Source of the DNA: Rhodoferax sp.
GTDB lineage: Bacteria > Pseudomonadota > Gammaproteobacteria > Burkholderiales > Burkholderiaceae_C
Assembly: GCA_008015235.1 (NCBI GenBank)
Contig: SSFF01000002.1
Coordinates: 62,001-126,000 of the forward strand
DNA: 64,000 bases
Direction of reading: 5' to 3'
The notes under the pieces were generated by a model that was not told where the DNA came from, ran no database searches, and worked only from the letters and a program-made list of their open reading frames with translations. Of this stretch, positions 26,069 to 34,453 are shown piece by piece. The first letter of the stretch is position 1. Every line of letters begins with the position of its first letter. A program made the translations under genes and the position numbers.

Positions 26069-28708
26069 ATGGCTGTGAACGCGCCCTCGCAAAACACCGC
26101 AGCCAGCACCATGCCCCGGTCCCTTGACGGGATCGAGGCACTGGCGCGCGGATGGGCCGCAGCCGACGGGCACTTCGACGAACTGCGGGCCTGGGCCCGC
26201 AATGGCCCGGCGGTGCAGGACGCCCGCGCCCTGGCCCCGGTGTGGCAGGAGTTCTTCGCCCGCACGGACGGCATCACCCCCGGCGACATGGATCGGCGCT
26301 TCGAGAGCCTGCAGCGCCAGGTGCGTGACAACGGGGTCACCTACAACGTCTACGCCGACGCCGAGGGCCCACAACGCCCTTGGTCGCTGGACCTGTTCCC
26401 GCTCATCATCGACGCTGCGCAGTGGCGCCACATCGAAGCCGGCGTGCTGCAGCGCACGCGGTTGCTGGAGGCCATCCTGCATGACACCTACGGCGAGCAG
26501 ACCCTGGTGGCACGCGGGCTGCTTCCGGCGGCCCTGGTGCACGGCCACCCCGGTTACCTGCGGCCCTTGCACGGCGCACTGGCCGCCGGCGAGCGCCACC
26601 TGCACATCGCCGCCTTCGACCTGGCACGCGGCCCGGACGGGCTGTGGTGGCTGGTGGGCCAGCGCTGCCAGGCCCCCTCGGGCCTGGGCTACCTGCTGGA
26701 GAACCGGCTGGCCGTGGCGCGCCAGTTCGGGCAGGCCTTCCAGGGCATGAACGTGCAGCGCCTGGCGGGCACCTACCGTGCCCTGATTGACAGCCTCAAG
26801 GCACACAGCCCGGCGGGCAAGGATGCCCACATCGCCTTGCTCACACCGGGACCGTACAACGAAACCTATTTCGAGCACGCCTACCTGGCCCGTTACCTGG
26901 GCCTGACCCTGGTACAGGGCAGCGACCTGCTGGTGCGTGACGAACGGCTGTACCTCAAGACGCTCAAGGGCCTGGAGCCCATCCATGTGCTGCTCAAGCG
27001 CGTGGACGACCAGTACATGGACCCGCTGGAGCTGCGCGCCGACTCCACCCTGGGTGTGCCGGGCCTGCTGCAGGCGATGCGGGCCGGCCACGTGCTGGTG
27101 GCCAACGCCCCTGGCAGTGCCTTCCTGGAGTCCCCTGCGCTCTTGGGCTTCCTGCCCGGACTGGCCCAGCACCTGCTGGGCGAGGAACTGGTGCTGCCCG
27201 CCCTGCCGACCTGGTGGTGTGGGGAACGCAGCGCCATGCAGGAAGCCCTGGCCACGCTGGGCACGCACACCATCAAGCCCACCTACCCGGGCTCCAGCAT
27301 CCACCACAGTTTCGAGTCGGTGCTGGGCCCCAAGCTCGGCGCGCAGGCGCTGCGTGAATGGTCGCAGCGCATTGCTGCGCACGGCGACGACCACACGCTG
27401 CAGGCCTTCATGCCACTGTCGCAGCTGCCCACCTGGAGCGGACCACGCCCCGGCCAAGCCGGGCACATGGTGGCCAAGTCGACCCTGCTGCGCGTGTTCG
27501 TCACCTCGGACGGTCTGGACAGCGCCGGTCGACCGCGCTGGCGCGTGCTGCCCGGCGGCCTGGCCCGCGTGGCCGACCCCATGACCGACATCGCCTCCAT
27601 GCAGCGCGGCGGCGGCAGCGCCGATGTCTGGGCGCTGACCGAGGGTGTGGTCGACACCACCACCCTGCTTTCGGCGGGGCAGCCGGTCCTGTCGGTGGTG
27701 GGCCCGCGCAAGCGCCTGGTCACCAGCCGCGCGGCCGAAAACCTGTACTGGCTGGGCCGCTATTCGGAACGCGCCGAGAACACCGTGCGTCTGGCCCGCC
27801 TCACGCTGGACTGCCTGGGCGGCGAAGAGCTGTCCAGCCCGCCACTGCTGGAATGGCTGCACACCATGGCCCTGGGCAATTGCCTGGTTCTGCCAGGCGT
27901 GCCCTCGCCACTGGTGGCAAGGCGCGTGTTCGAGCGTTCGCTGATCGCAGGACTGGCCAGCAACGATGGCGCCACCAGCGTCGGCTTCAACCTGCGTGCG
28001 CTCCGGCTGGCAGCGGCCTCGGTGCGCGAGCGGCTGTCGCAGGAGCACTGGAGCCTCATCATGCAATCCGAAGAAGCCCTCTTTGCCAGCTGTGCACAGA
28101 TGGCCGGCGCGGGCGACTATGCACCGGGCATGGCACTGCGCGCGCTCAAGACCTGCAGTGACCACCTGGTGGCCATCACCGGTGCACAGACCGACCGCAT
28201 GACACGCGACGATGGCTGGCGGCTGCTGAGCATCGGGCGCCATGTCGAGCGCCTGGTTTTCCTGTCCGATGCGCTCTTGCGCGGCCTGCGCAGCCGCAGT
28301 CTGCGCAGCGACAGTGGCTTCGAAGCCGTGCTGGCGCTGTTCGACTCCACCATCACCTACCGCGGCCAGTACCAGCAAAGCCGGGACCTTGGCGCGCTGG
28401 TGGACTTGCTGGTGCTCGACGGCGACAACCCGCGCTCGCTGGCCTGGGTGGTGCAGACCTTGCGTGGGCGCCTGTCGCGGCTGGCCGGTGTGCCCAAGAA
28501 CCAATGGAGCGAACTGGCCCTGCAGTTGCCCGACCCCGACACATGGAGTCTGACCGCACTGTGCGCACCGGAGGATGGCGACACAGACCTGGAAGCCCTG
28601 CAGACACTGCTGCTCCTTCTGCGGGACGCTGCGTTCGATACCTCCAACGCCATCAGCGCCACCTACTTCACGCACACCGGCCTGACTGGCACGAGCGTGG
28701 GCAACTGA
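26069..28708 (+). CDS. Circularly permuted ATP-grasp / alpha-E fusion protein
   Basis: 879 aa. Residues 1-545 or so are a CP-ATP-grasp type 2 domain: DNGVTYNVYADAEGPQ near 90, YLLENRLAVARQFGQAFQ near 210, IALLTPGPYNETYFEHAYLARYLGLTLVQG near 255, LLKRVDDQYMDPLELRADSTLGVPGLLQ near 308. Residues 550-870 are an alpha-E domain, opening with SRAAENLYWLGRYSERAENTVRLARL and repeated at SIGRHVERLVFLSDALLRGL. The same two domains are separate genes at 12007-14456. It begins 30 bases after the DUF2126 stop and ends 15 bases before the next transglutaminase. Start is the first ATG in frame and could be further in. Confidence 0.92.
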   Translation: MAVNAPSQNTAASTMPRSLDGIEALARGWAAADGHFDELRAWARNGPAVQDARALAPVWQEFFARTDGITPGDMDRRFESLQRQVRDNGVTYNVYADAEGPQRPWSLDLFPLIIDAAQWRHIEAGVLQRTRLLEAILHDTYGEQTLVARGLLPAALVHGHPGYLRPLHGALAAGERHLHIAAFDLARGPDGLWWLVGQRCQAPSGLGYLLENRLAVARQFGQAFQGMNVQRLAGTYRALIDSLKAHSPAGKDAHIALLTPGPYNETYFEHAYLARYLGLTLVQGSDLLVRDERLYLKTLKGLEPIHVLLKRVDDQYMDPLELRADSTLGVPGLLQAMRAGHVLVANAPGSAFLESPALLGFLPGLAQHLLGEELVLPALPTWWCGERSAMQEALATLGTHTIKPTYPGSSIHHSFESVLGPKLGAQALREWSQRIAAHGDDHTLQAFMPLSQLPTWSGPRPGQAGHMVAKSTLLRVFVTSDGLDSAGRPRWRVLPGGLARVADPMTDIASMQRGGGSADVWALTEGVVDTTTLLSAGQPVLSVVGPRKRLVTSRAAENLYWLGRYSERAENTVRLARLTLDCLGGEELSSPPLLEWLHTMALGNCLVLPGVPSPLVARRVFERSLIAGLASNDGATSVGFNLRALRLAAASVRERLSQEHWSLIMQSEEALFASCAQMAGAGDYAPGMALRALKTCSDHLVAITGAQTDRMTRDDGWRLLSIGRHVERLVFLSDALLRGLRSRSLRSDSGFEAVLALFDSTITYRGQYQQSRDLGALVDLLVLDGDNPRSLAWVVQTLRGRLSRLAGVPKNQWSELALQLPDPDTWSLTALCAPEDGDTDLEALQTLLLLLRDAAFDTSNAISATYFTHTGLTGTSVGN

Positions 28709-28723
28709 ACCGCATCCCCCGCC

Positions 28724-29623
28724 ATGCTGCTGCGCATCACCCACGACACCCACTACCGCTACAGCCCGGATGTCGAAACCGCCCAGCACATGGCCTACCT
28801 GCGCCCGCGCGACCATGCCAGCCAGCAGTTGCAATCGTTCGCGCTGGACATCACCCCCGGGCCCAGCCTGTGCCGGGCGCAGACCGATGTGTTCGGCAAC
28901 ACCCGCCACTTCTTCGCCATCGACATGGCCCATCCGGAACTGCACGTGGTCGCCCGCAGCGTGGTGCGCACGCAGACGCCCGCCGCACCCGAAAGCCGCT
29001 GCACCTGGGAACAGGCGCAAACCGCCTTCACCTACCGCGGCGCCCAGGCCACGGACCCGGCGGCCGAGTTCACCTTCGCCTCACCCTTCGTACCGCTGCA
29101 ATCGGCCTTTGCCGACTATGCGGCGCCCAGCTTTGTGCCCGGCGCGCGGGCACTCGACGCCGCGCTGGACCTGGTGCAGCGCATGCACCACGATTTCACC
29201 TACGAAAGCCGCAGCACCGAGATCAGCACCCCGGCCCAGCAGGCACTGGCACAACGCAAGGGCGTGTGCCAGGACTTTGCCCACATTGCGGTCGCCTGTC
29301 TGCGCAGCATGGGCCTGCCGGCGCGCTACGTCAGCGGCTACCTGCTGACGCAGCCGCTGCCCGGGCAGCCGCGCCTGGTCGGGGCCGATGCCTCGCACGC
29401 CTGGGCCAGCGTCTACCTGCCCGACCTGCCTGAGGGCCAGCGCTGGGTCGACCTGGACCCGACCAACAACCGCTGGGGCTGGGGCTCGCCGGGCGCAGAC
29501 TATGTGACCGTGGCCCTGGGGCGTGACTTCGGTGACGTGTCACCATTGCGTGGTGTCATCCAGGGCGGCAGCCGCCATGTGCTGTCGGTGGGTGTGACGG
29601 TGGAGCCAGTGGCTGAGGACTGA
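28724..29623 (+). CDS. Transglutaminase-like protein of the ATP-grasp/alpha-E cluster
   Basis: 299 aa. N-terminal bacterial transglutaminase-like region (MLLRITHDTHYRYSPDVETAQHMAYLRPRD) and a catalytic domain with RKGVCQDFAHIAVACLRSM (Cys near residue 183), DASHAWASVYLP (His) and WVDLDPTNNRWG (Asp). No signal peptide or membrane helix, so cytoplasmic, as are its partners. It probably hydrolyses or transfers peptide/isopeptide bonds in the same pathway as the ligases, but no substrate is known. Last gene of the cluster; a dispersed repeat starts 13 bases after its stop. Confidence 0.92.
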   Translation: MLLRITHDTHYRYSPDVETAQHMAYLRPRDHASQQLQSFALDITPGPSLCRAQTDVFGNTRHFFAIDMAHPELHVVARSVVRTQTPAAPESRCTWEQAQTAFTYRGAQATDPAAEFTFASPFVPLQSAFADYAAPSFVPGARALDAALDLVQRMHHDFTYESRSTEISTPAQQALAQRKGVCQDFAHIAVACLRSMGLPARYVSGYLLTQPLPGQPRLVGADASHAWASVYLPDLPEGQRWVDLDPTNNRWGWGSPGADYVTVALGRDFGDVSPLRGVIQGGSRHVLSVGVTVEPVAED

Positions 29624-29635
29624 CAGCAAACGGAA

Positions 29636-29700
29636 TTTAGCTATATTTTCAATAGCAGCGTACGCAATGAATACGCGGGCATGATGCCTATTTGGCCTCT
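29636..29700 (+). repeat. Dispersed repeat, copy F, between convergent genes
   Basis: TTTAGCTAT-ATTTTCA-ATAGC stem-loop, TACGCA, ATGAATACGCGGGC, then the tail GATGCCTATTTGGCCTC. It follows the transglutaminase stop in the same orientation. The tail runs into the opposing DMT exporter gene and supplies its stop codon (plus 29688-29690). Confidence 0.88.
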
Positions 29701-30608
29701 AAACTGCGGCCCGTCGGCTCGATGATGACCAGGGCGATGCCGCACACCAGCAGGCCGGCACCGGCCCAGAAGCTGGCCGTGGGCAGTTCCGAAAACAGCA
29801 GCCAGCCCAGCGTGGGGCTGAACAGCAGCAGGCTGAAGCTGCCGGCCTCCACCGCCGAAGCGTCCCCGGCGCGGTAGGCAAAGAAGTAGCACAGGTAGAT
29901 GCCGCTGTTGCTCACGGCCACCACGGGCAGCAGCCACAGCAGATCGGGGGTCAGCTCGGGCAGGGAAAAACCGCTGAGCAGCCCAAACGCACACCAGCAC
30001 GCCACCTGGCTCCAGGTCAGCACCGCCATCGGGTGTTCCTGACCCGAATACTTTTTCAGCACCACGCCCAGCAGGGCCTCCATGAGGGCCCCCAACAATG
30101 CCACCAGCGCGGCTGCCTGGAAGGCCCCGGCACCGGGCTGGAAAATGACCAGCACCCCGCCAAAGCCCACCAGCACGCCGCACCAGCGCAGCCAGTGCGG
30201 CTTTTCGCGCAAGAAAAGCACCCCCAAGGGCAACATGAACAGCGAGCCGGTCATCAGGTAGGCACTGGCTTCGGCCAGTGGCAGGTGTGCCACGGCCCAG
30301 GCTGCGCACCAGGCCGAGACCACGATGAAGAAGGCCCGCAGCAGGTGCAGCTGCGGATTGCGCGTGCGCGCCACACGACCGCGCGTCCACAGCGTGATCG
30401 GCCCGACCAGCAGGGACAAGACCGCGCAGGCCTGCAGAAACAGGGTCTGCTGCGGCGTGGCCCCCTGCGCCATGATGTGCTTGTTGCAGGCGTCGAGCAC
30501 CGACCAGCAGGCCATTCCCAGCATTACCAGCAAGACGCCACGCGTATTGCCGGACAAGCCTTGCCAGCAATTGCGCAATACCGCTTCCCAGCGGCGCAAG
30601 AACCCCAA
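29688..30608 (-). CDS. EamA/DMT-family transporter
   Basis: About 306 aa, ten predicted transmembrane helices in two EamA halves, as usual for drug/metabolite exporters. Visible: GVLLVMLGMACWSVLDACNKHIMAQG (helix 1), PLAEASAYLMTGSLFMLPLGVLFLREKPHWLRWCGVLVGFGGVL (end of first half) and FSPTLGWLLFSELPTASFWAGAGLLVCGIALVI (end of second). Substrate unknown. The start is uncertain: no early ATG fits, and I choose a TTG at 30608 with GAGGA seven bases upstream, 10 bases after the proQ stop; a longer reading frame would overlap proQ. Its last codons lie in dispersed repeat F. Confidence 0.85.
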   Translation of the reverse strand: MGFLRRWEAVLRNCWQGLSGNTRGVLLVMLGMACWSVLDACNKHIMAQGATPQQTLFLQACAVLSLLVGPITLWTRGRVARTRNPQLHLLRAFFIVVSAWCAAWAVAHLPLAEASAYLMTGSLFMLPLGVLFLREKPHWLRWCGVLVGFGGVLVIFQPGAGAFQAAALVALLGALMEALLGVVLKKYSGQEHPMAVLTWSQVACWCAFGLLSGFSLPELTPDLLWLLPVVAVSNSGIYLCYFFAYRAGDASAVEAGSFSLLLFSPTLGWLLFSELPTASFWAGAGLLVCGIALVIIEPTGRSLEAK

Positions 30609-30618
30609 GGAATGGTCC

Positions 30619-31290
30619 TCAGGCGTCCGAACGGCCGTTGCGCTTGAGCATGGAGCGAACCTGGGTCGCCGGCACGCCGTAGGCAAAGGCAAACTCCATC
30701 ACCGTCTGGCCGGCCGCGTCAAAGGCCTGCAGCAGGGCGGCATCCTTGGCGCGCAGGCGTTCGACCTGGGCCAGGACCTCTTCCAAGGCAGCAGCTACCT
30801 CGGGCTCGGGATTGCCAGCCAGCCCCAGGTATTCCATGCGGCCCAGGCCGCTGGCCTGCACAGCGTGGGTCAGTTCGCGCTGCAGGCGGCTCAGGGCATC
30901 GGGCTGCTTGCGCATCTGGCGGCGGCGGTAGAGCTCGATCACGGCGGAGTACACGTGCTCGGGTGCCACCGGCTCCACCGCCTGCAACTGCAGGTCGTGG
31001 CGCGGCTTGGCACTGGCCATGGCCTGCAGGTAGCGGGTCGAGCGCGTGTGCACCGACAGCGCTTCTTTCAGGCTGGCCTTGTCAAACGCGTCAGGATGGG
31101 CCTGCATGAGGTCCTGGAAAATGCCGCGCTTGAGGGGCAGGAACTCGGCACCAAACAGTGCGGGGTACAGGGCAAACAGTTTCTCCAGCACCGGCAGTGC
31201 CTCGGCCGTGCGCGCGGCACGGGTCTTGCGTGCCGGGGCAGCAGCAGGCGTTTCAACAGTTTCTGGGGCAGTAGACGTTTCGGTACTCAT
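30619..31290 (-). CDS. proQ: ProQ/FinO-family RNA chaperone
   Basis: 223 aa. The ProQ/FinO domain covers about residues 30-150 (LPVLEKLFALYPALFGAEFLPLKRGIFQDLMQAH, LKEALSVHTRSTRYLQAMASAKPRHDLQ). Members bind structured small RNAs and 3' ends and act in post-transcriptional control. The N-terminus is an Ala/Thr/Glu-rich tail, and the C-terminal half (LIELYRRRQMRKQPDALSRLQ and a long helix) ends in AFAYGVPATQVRSMLKRNG, an unusual helical extension in place of the Tudor-like domain of E. coli ProQ. Start chosen at MSTETST. Divergent from the EAL gene across 96 bases. Confidence 0.88.
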   Translation of the reverse strand: MSTETSTAPETVETPAAAPARKTRAARTAEALPVLEKLFALYPALFGAEFLPLKRGIFQDLMQAHPDAFDKASLKEALSVHTRSTRYLQAMASAKPRHDLQLQAVEPVAPEHVYSAVIELYRRRQMRKQPDALSRLQRELTHAVQASGLGRMEYLGLAGNPEPEVAAALEEVLAQVERLRAKDAALLQAFDAAGQTVMEFAFAYGVPATQVRSMLKRNGRSDA

Positions 31291-31386
31291 AGACGCAACA
31301 CGCGTGGAGGAAAACCCTCGATTGTCGGTGATTTTGAGATTTGCCTGCGTCCCACTAGACTCGGCCTGAATTGAAGGGATTCCCAC

Positions 31387-32577
31387 ATGACCGAACCGAT
31401 ACGGGGTTTGAACCGTGAAGTCATTCCCAGCCACACTGCAGTCTTCAACACCGGTGACCCCGGCGATGCTGCCTATGTGATTGAAAGTGGGTGTGTCGAG
31501 GTGCTGGCCGGACCGCCCGAAGCACCACGCCGGGTGGCGGTGCTGGCCCAAGGCGCCATGTTCGGCGAAGTCGGCCTGCTCGACCGCCAACCACGCAGCG
31601 CCACGGTGCGCACCCTGGTGCCGACCACGCTGGTTCGCATCGACCGTGCCCATGTGGACGAACTGCTGACGCGCACCGACCCGGTCATCCAGTACCTGCT
31701 GCGTCTGCTGCTGGAGCGCTACCGCAGCTCCAGTGCCGCCGCCATCGCCGACCCCACCGCCCTGCCCGGTGCGGCCACGGCTGCCACGCCGCAGACCGAC
31801 CTGCACGCTGCGGCCGTGCGCACGCTTTCGCTGGCCCACGACCTGACCGATGCCCTGAACTCGGACCAGCTGACGCTGTACTACCAGCCCCTGGTGTCCC
31901 TGCAGGATGGCCGCCGTGTCGGGTACGAAGCCCTGATGCGCTGGCGCCACCCCGGTCTGGGGCTGGTGAGCCCGGACGAATTCATCGGCCTGGCGGAGAA
32001 AACCGGCATCATCCGGCGCATCGGCCAGTGGGGACTGCGCCGTGCCGCCCAGGATTGGCAACAGCTGCGCGCGGCCCACCCCGAAGGAACCCCGCTGTTC
32101 GTGAGCGTGAACCTGTCTGCGCCCGAAATGTGCAGCCCCGGCATCGTCGCCCAGATCCACGCCTGCCTGGAGCACTACGGCATGCCCATGACGGCCCTGC
32201 GCATCGAGCTGACCGAAACCACCGTCGTCAACAACATGGAAGCCGTCATCGACTCGATCAACCGCCTGCGCGCCTGGGGCGCCGGGGTGGCACTGGACGA
32301 TTTCGGCACCGGCTATGCCGGGCTGGACTACCTGCAGAACATGGCGTTCTCCAGCATCAAGATCGACCGCACTTTTGTGCAGCACATGCACAGCTCGAAC
32401 CGCAGCTTCCACATCATCCAGTCGGCATTGGAACTGTCACGGCGATTGGGCATCCACAGCGTGGCCGAGGGCATCGAAGACGCCCAAACCGCCCAGGCCC
32501 TGGCGGCACTAGGCTGCGACATCGGCCAGGGCTATTACTTCTCGCGGCCCCTGCCTCTGGCCGAAATCGTCAACTGA
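31387..32577 (+). CDS. Cyclic-nucleotide-binding / EAL phosphodiesterase
   Basis: 396 aa. Residues 10-120 are a cNMP/CRP-like sensory domain (FNTGDPGDAAYVIESGCVEVLAG, LAQGAMFGEVGLLDRQPRSATVRTLVPTTL). Residues 150-395 are an EAL domain with the catalytic set intact: YEALMRWRHP, NLSAPEM, ELTETTVV, DDFGTGYAGLDYL, SIKIDRTFV, AEGIEDAQTAQAL and GQGYYFSRPLP. It should therefore cleave c-di-GMP to pGpG under control of a bound nucleotide or similar ligand. Soluble, no membrane helix. GAAGGGATTCCC precedes the ATG. It connects to the c-di-GMP theme of the window. Confidence 0.95.
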   Translation: MTEPIRGLNREVIPSHTAVFNTGDPGDAAYVIESGCVEVLAGPPEAPRRVAVLAQGAMFGEVGLLDRQPRSATVRTLVPTTLVRIDRAHVDELLTRTDPVIQYLLRLLLERYRSSSAAAIADPTALPGAATAATPQTDLHAAAVRTLSLAHDLTDALNSDQLTLYYQPLVSLQDGRRVGYEALMRWRHPGLGLVSPDEFIGLAEKTGIIRRIGQWGLRRAAQDWQQLRAAHPEGTPLFVSVNLSAPEMCSPGIVAQIHACLEHYGMPMTALRIELTETTVVNNMEAVIDSINRLRAWGAGVALDDFGTGYAGLDYLQNMAFSSIKIDRTFVQHMHSSNRSFHIIQSALELSRRLGIHSVAEGIEDAQTAQALAALGCDIGQGYYFSRPLPLAEIVN

Positions 32578-32586
32578 ACGGCGCGG

Positions 32587-34173
32587 TCAGGCCAACCGGA
32601 GCATCGCCGGCGCCTGCCCACTGCTGCGTGGGTCCAGCTGAAAGACCGCCACCGACTGCTGCAGCCGGTTGGCCTGCTCGCGCAGGCTCTGCGCCGCTGC
32701 CGCACTCTCCTCCACCAGGGCCGCGTTCTGCTGCGTCATCTGGTCCAGGTCACCAATGGACTGGTTGACCCCGGCAATCCCGCTGCTTTGCTCCGTGGCC
32801 GCCGCCGTGATCTCGCCAATGACGTCGGCCACCCGGCGCACCGATTGGACGATTTCTTGCATGGTGCTGCCAGCGTCCGTGACCAGTTGGGTGCCGGTTT
32901 CGACTTTCTCGACCGAAGTCACGATCAGGGCCTTGATTTCCTTGGCCGCTTCAGCCGAGCGTCCTGCCAGGCTGCGCACTTCGCTGGCCACGACCGCAAA
33001 GCCGCGTCCCTGTTCGCCCGCGCGCGCGGCTTCCACGGCCGCATTGAGGGCCAGGATGTTGGTCTGGAAGGCGATGCCGTCGATGACGGAGATGATGTCG
33101 GCGATTTTCTTGCTGCTGGCGTCGATCTGTTGCATGGTGGAGACCACCTGGGTGACGACTTCGCCGCCGCGCTGGGCCACGCTGGAGGCGCTGGAGGCCA
33201 GTTGGCTGGCCTGGCGGGCGTTGTCGGCACTGTGCTGGACGGTGCCGGTGAGGTGGTCCATGCTGGAGGCAGCGGCCTGCAGGTTGGCCGAGGTTTGTTC
33301 GGTGCGGTGGGCCAGGTCGTTGTTGCCCTGTGCAATTTCGGCGCTGGCGGTGGCGATGCTGTCGGTGCTGGAGCGCACTTCCGAGACCATGCGGGCCAGG
33401 GACTGGTTCATGTGCTGCAGGGAGTCAAGCAGGTGCCCGAATTCGTCCTGGCGGTCGTTGACGATCTGAGCACTGAGGTCTCCGTTGGCAATGCGCTCGG
33501 CCAGGTTGTTGGCCTGGTCCAAGGGTTGGCGGATCGAACGCACCAGCCAGAGCGTGCCGGTGAATACCATGGCTATCACCGTAGCCAGCCCCGCCAGGAT
33601 GCCGATGGTGTTGGTCATCCGGCGGCTCTCGGTTTCCTCCGAGATCACGGTGACATGGGCCTTCTGCAAATCCACCATTTCCTTCTGCGCGCCAATGTAC
33701 TGTGCCATGGCAGGCAGGTACTCTGAATTCAGCAGCTTGAGCGCCTGCTCGGCATCACCGCCCTTCTTGGCGTCGCGCGCCTTGTTGCGCAGGTCGATCA
33801 CCTTCTGGCGCAACTCGGCAATCTTCTTCATCTGCGCCTTGTCCGCATCGGTCAACGGCATCGCTTCGATCTTCTTCTGCAATTCAGTGATCTGTGCGCT
33901 GGTAGCAGTGACGGCGTCCTTGAAGATGCCTTCCAGGTTGGTGCCGTCCTGCAGCAGGATAGCCTGGTTGCGGGCCGCATTGGTCTGTGTCAGACCAGCC
34001 CATTCGGTGGTGATCTGCACCAGCTCGACCGCCACCGCCTGGCGGGCGCGCCCTTCGGCCAGGATGCTGGCACTGCGCACCAGGCCGACACCGGCCACGG
34101 TCGCGATCAGCAAGATCACACTGCCAATGAAAACCCACAACTTGGTGGAAATAGAAATCTTGCGCAAGTCCAT
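32587..34173 (-). CDS. Methyl-accepting chemotaxis protein with four-helix-bundle sensor
   Basis: 528 aa, E. coli Tar-like length. Transmembrane helix 1 (residues 11-31, [21 protein letters not shown]), a periplasmic four-helix-bundle sensor (about 32-185; [34 protein letters not shown]), helix 2 ([20 protein letters not shown] near 190), HAMP, and the MA domain with [51 protein letters not shown]. There is no C-terminal NWETF-type tail. Ribosome binding site CGGGAGCAGAGC. Ligand unknown. Its stop lies 9 bases from the convergent EAL gene. Confidence 0.95.
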   Translation of the reverse strand: MDLRKISISTKLWVFIGSVILLIATVAGVGLVRSASILAEGRARQAVAVELVQITTEWAGLTQTNAARNQAILLQDGTNLEGIFKDAVTATSAQITELQKKIEAMPLTDADKAQMKKIAELRQKVIDLRNKARDAKKGGDAEQALKLLNSEYLPAMAQYIGAQKEMVDLQKAHVTVISEETESRRMTNTIGILAGLATVIAMVFTGTLWLVRSIRQPLDQANNLAERIANGDLSAQIVNDRQDEFGHLLDSLQHMNQSLARMVSEVRSSTDSIATASAEIAQGNNDLAHRTEQTSANLQAAASSMDHLTGTVQHSADNARQASQLASSASSVAQRGGEVVTQVVSTMQQIDASSKKIADIISVIDGIAFQTNILALNAAVEAARAGEQGRGFAVVASEVRSLAGRSAEAAKEIKALIVTSVEKVETGTQLVTDAGSTMQEIVQSVRRVADVIGEITAAATEQSSGIAGVNQSIGDLDQMTQQNAALVEESAAAAQSLREQANRLQQSVAVFQLDPRSSGQAPAMLRLA

Positions 34174-34424
34174 GCTCTGCTCCCGTATGCGGCCGGTGTG
34201 TATCCCCTGCCTTGGACAGGTTCAATGGCCGCACGGCCCTCCAACGGAGTACCGAATGACCCAAGGCCCGCCCACGGCAGGCCACTGCACAACAGCCCTT
34301 TTTCCAAATGGCCTGGCACGCGGGTTTCCCGCATGCGACGCCATATCCATTGGCGCCTTCCACATGCTACTCCAGCGCGGCCTGTTTGCAAGCGCTGGCT
34401 GGCCCTGTGTTTTCCCTAGGAACG

Positions 34425-34449
34425 CGGGGCCCCAAGCTGGTGGGCCCCG
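34425..34449 (-). terminator. GC-rich hairpin just after polA
   Basis: CGGGGCCC/GGGCCCCG is an 8-bp perfect stem with a 9-base loop, 4 bases beyond the polA stop. On the minus strand it is not followed by a T-run, so it is a terminator-like or 3'-end-stabilising hairpin at best. The remaining 34174-34424 holds the leader of the chemoreceptor gene and I see no other feature in it. Confidence 0.4.
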
Positions 34450-34453
34450 GTGC

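Noticed and set aside
24932-29020. 1362-codon open frame on the minus strand opposite the transglutaminase cluster
   Set aside because: Composition is that of an antisense shadow of high-GC genes (His/Gln/Gly/Val rich, no domain), while the plus-strand frames carry full family motifs. The same reasoning removes the long antisense frames opposite uvrD, the ars operon and the desaturase unit.
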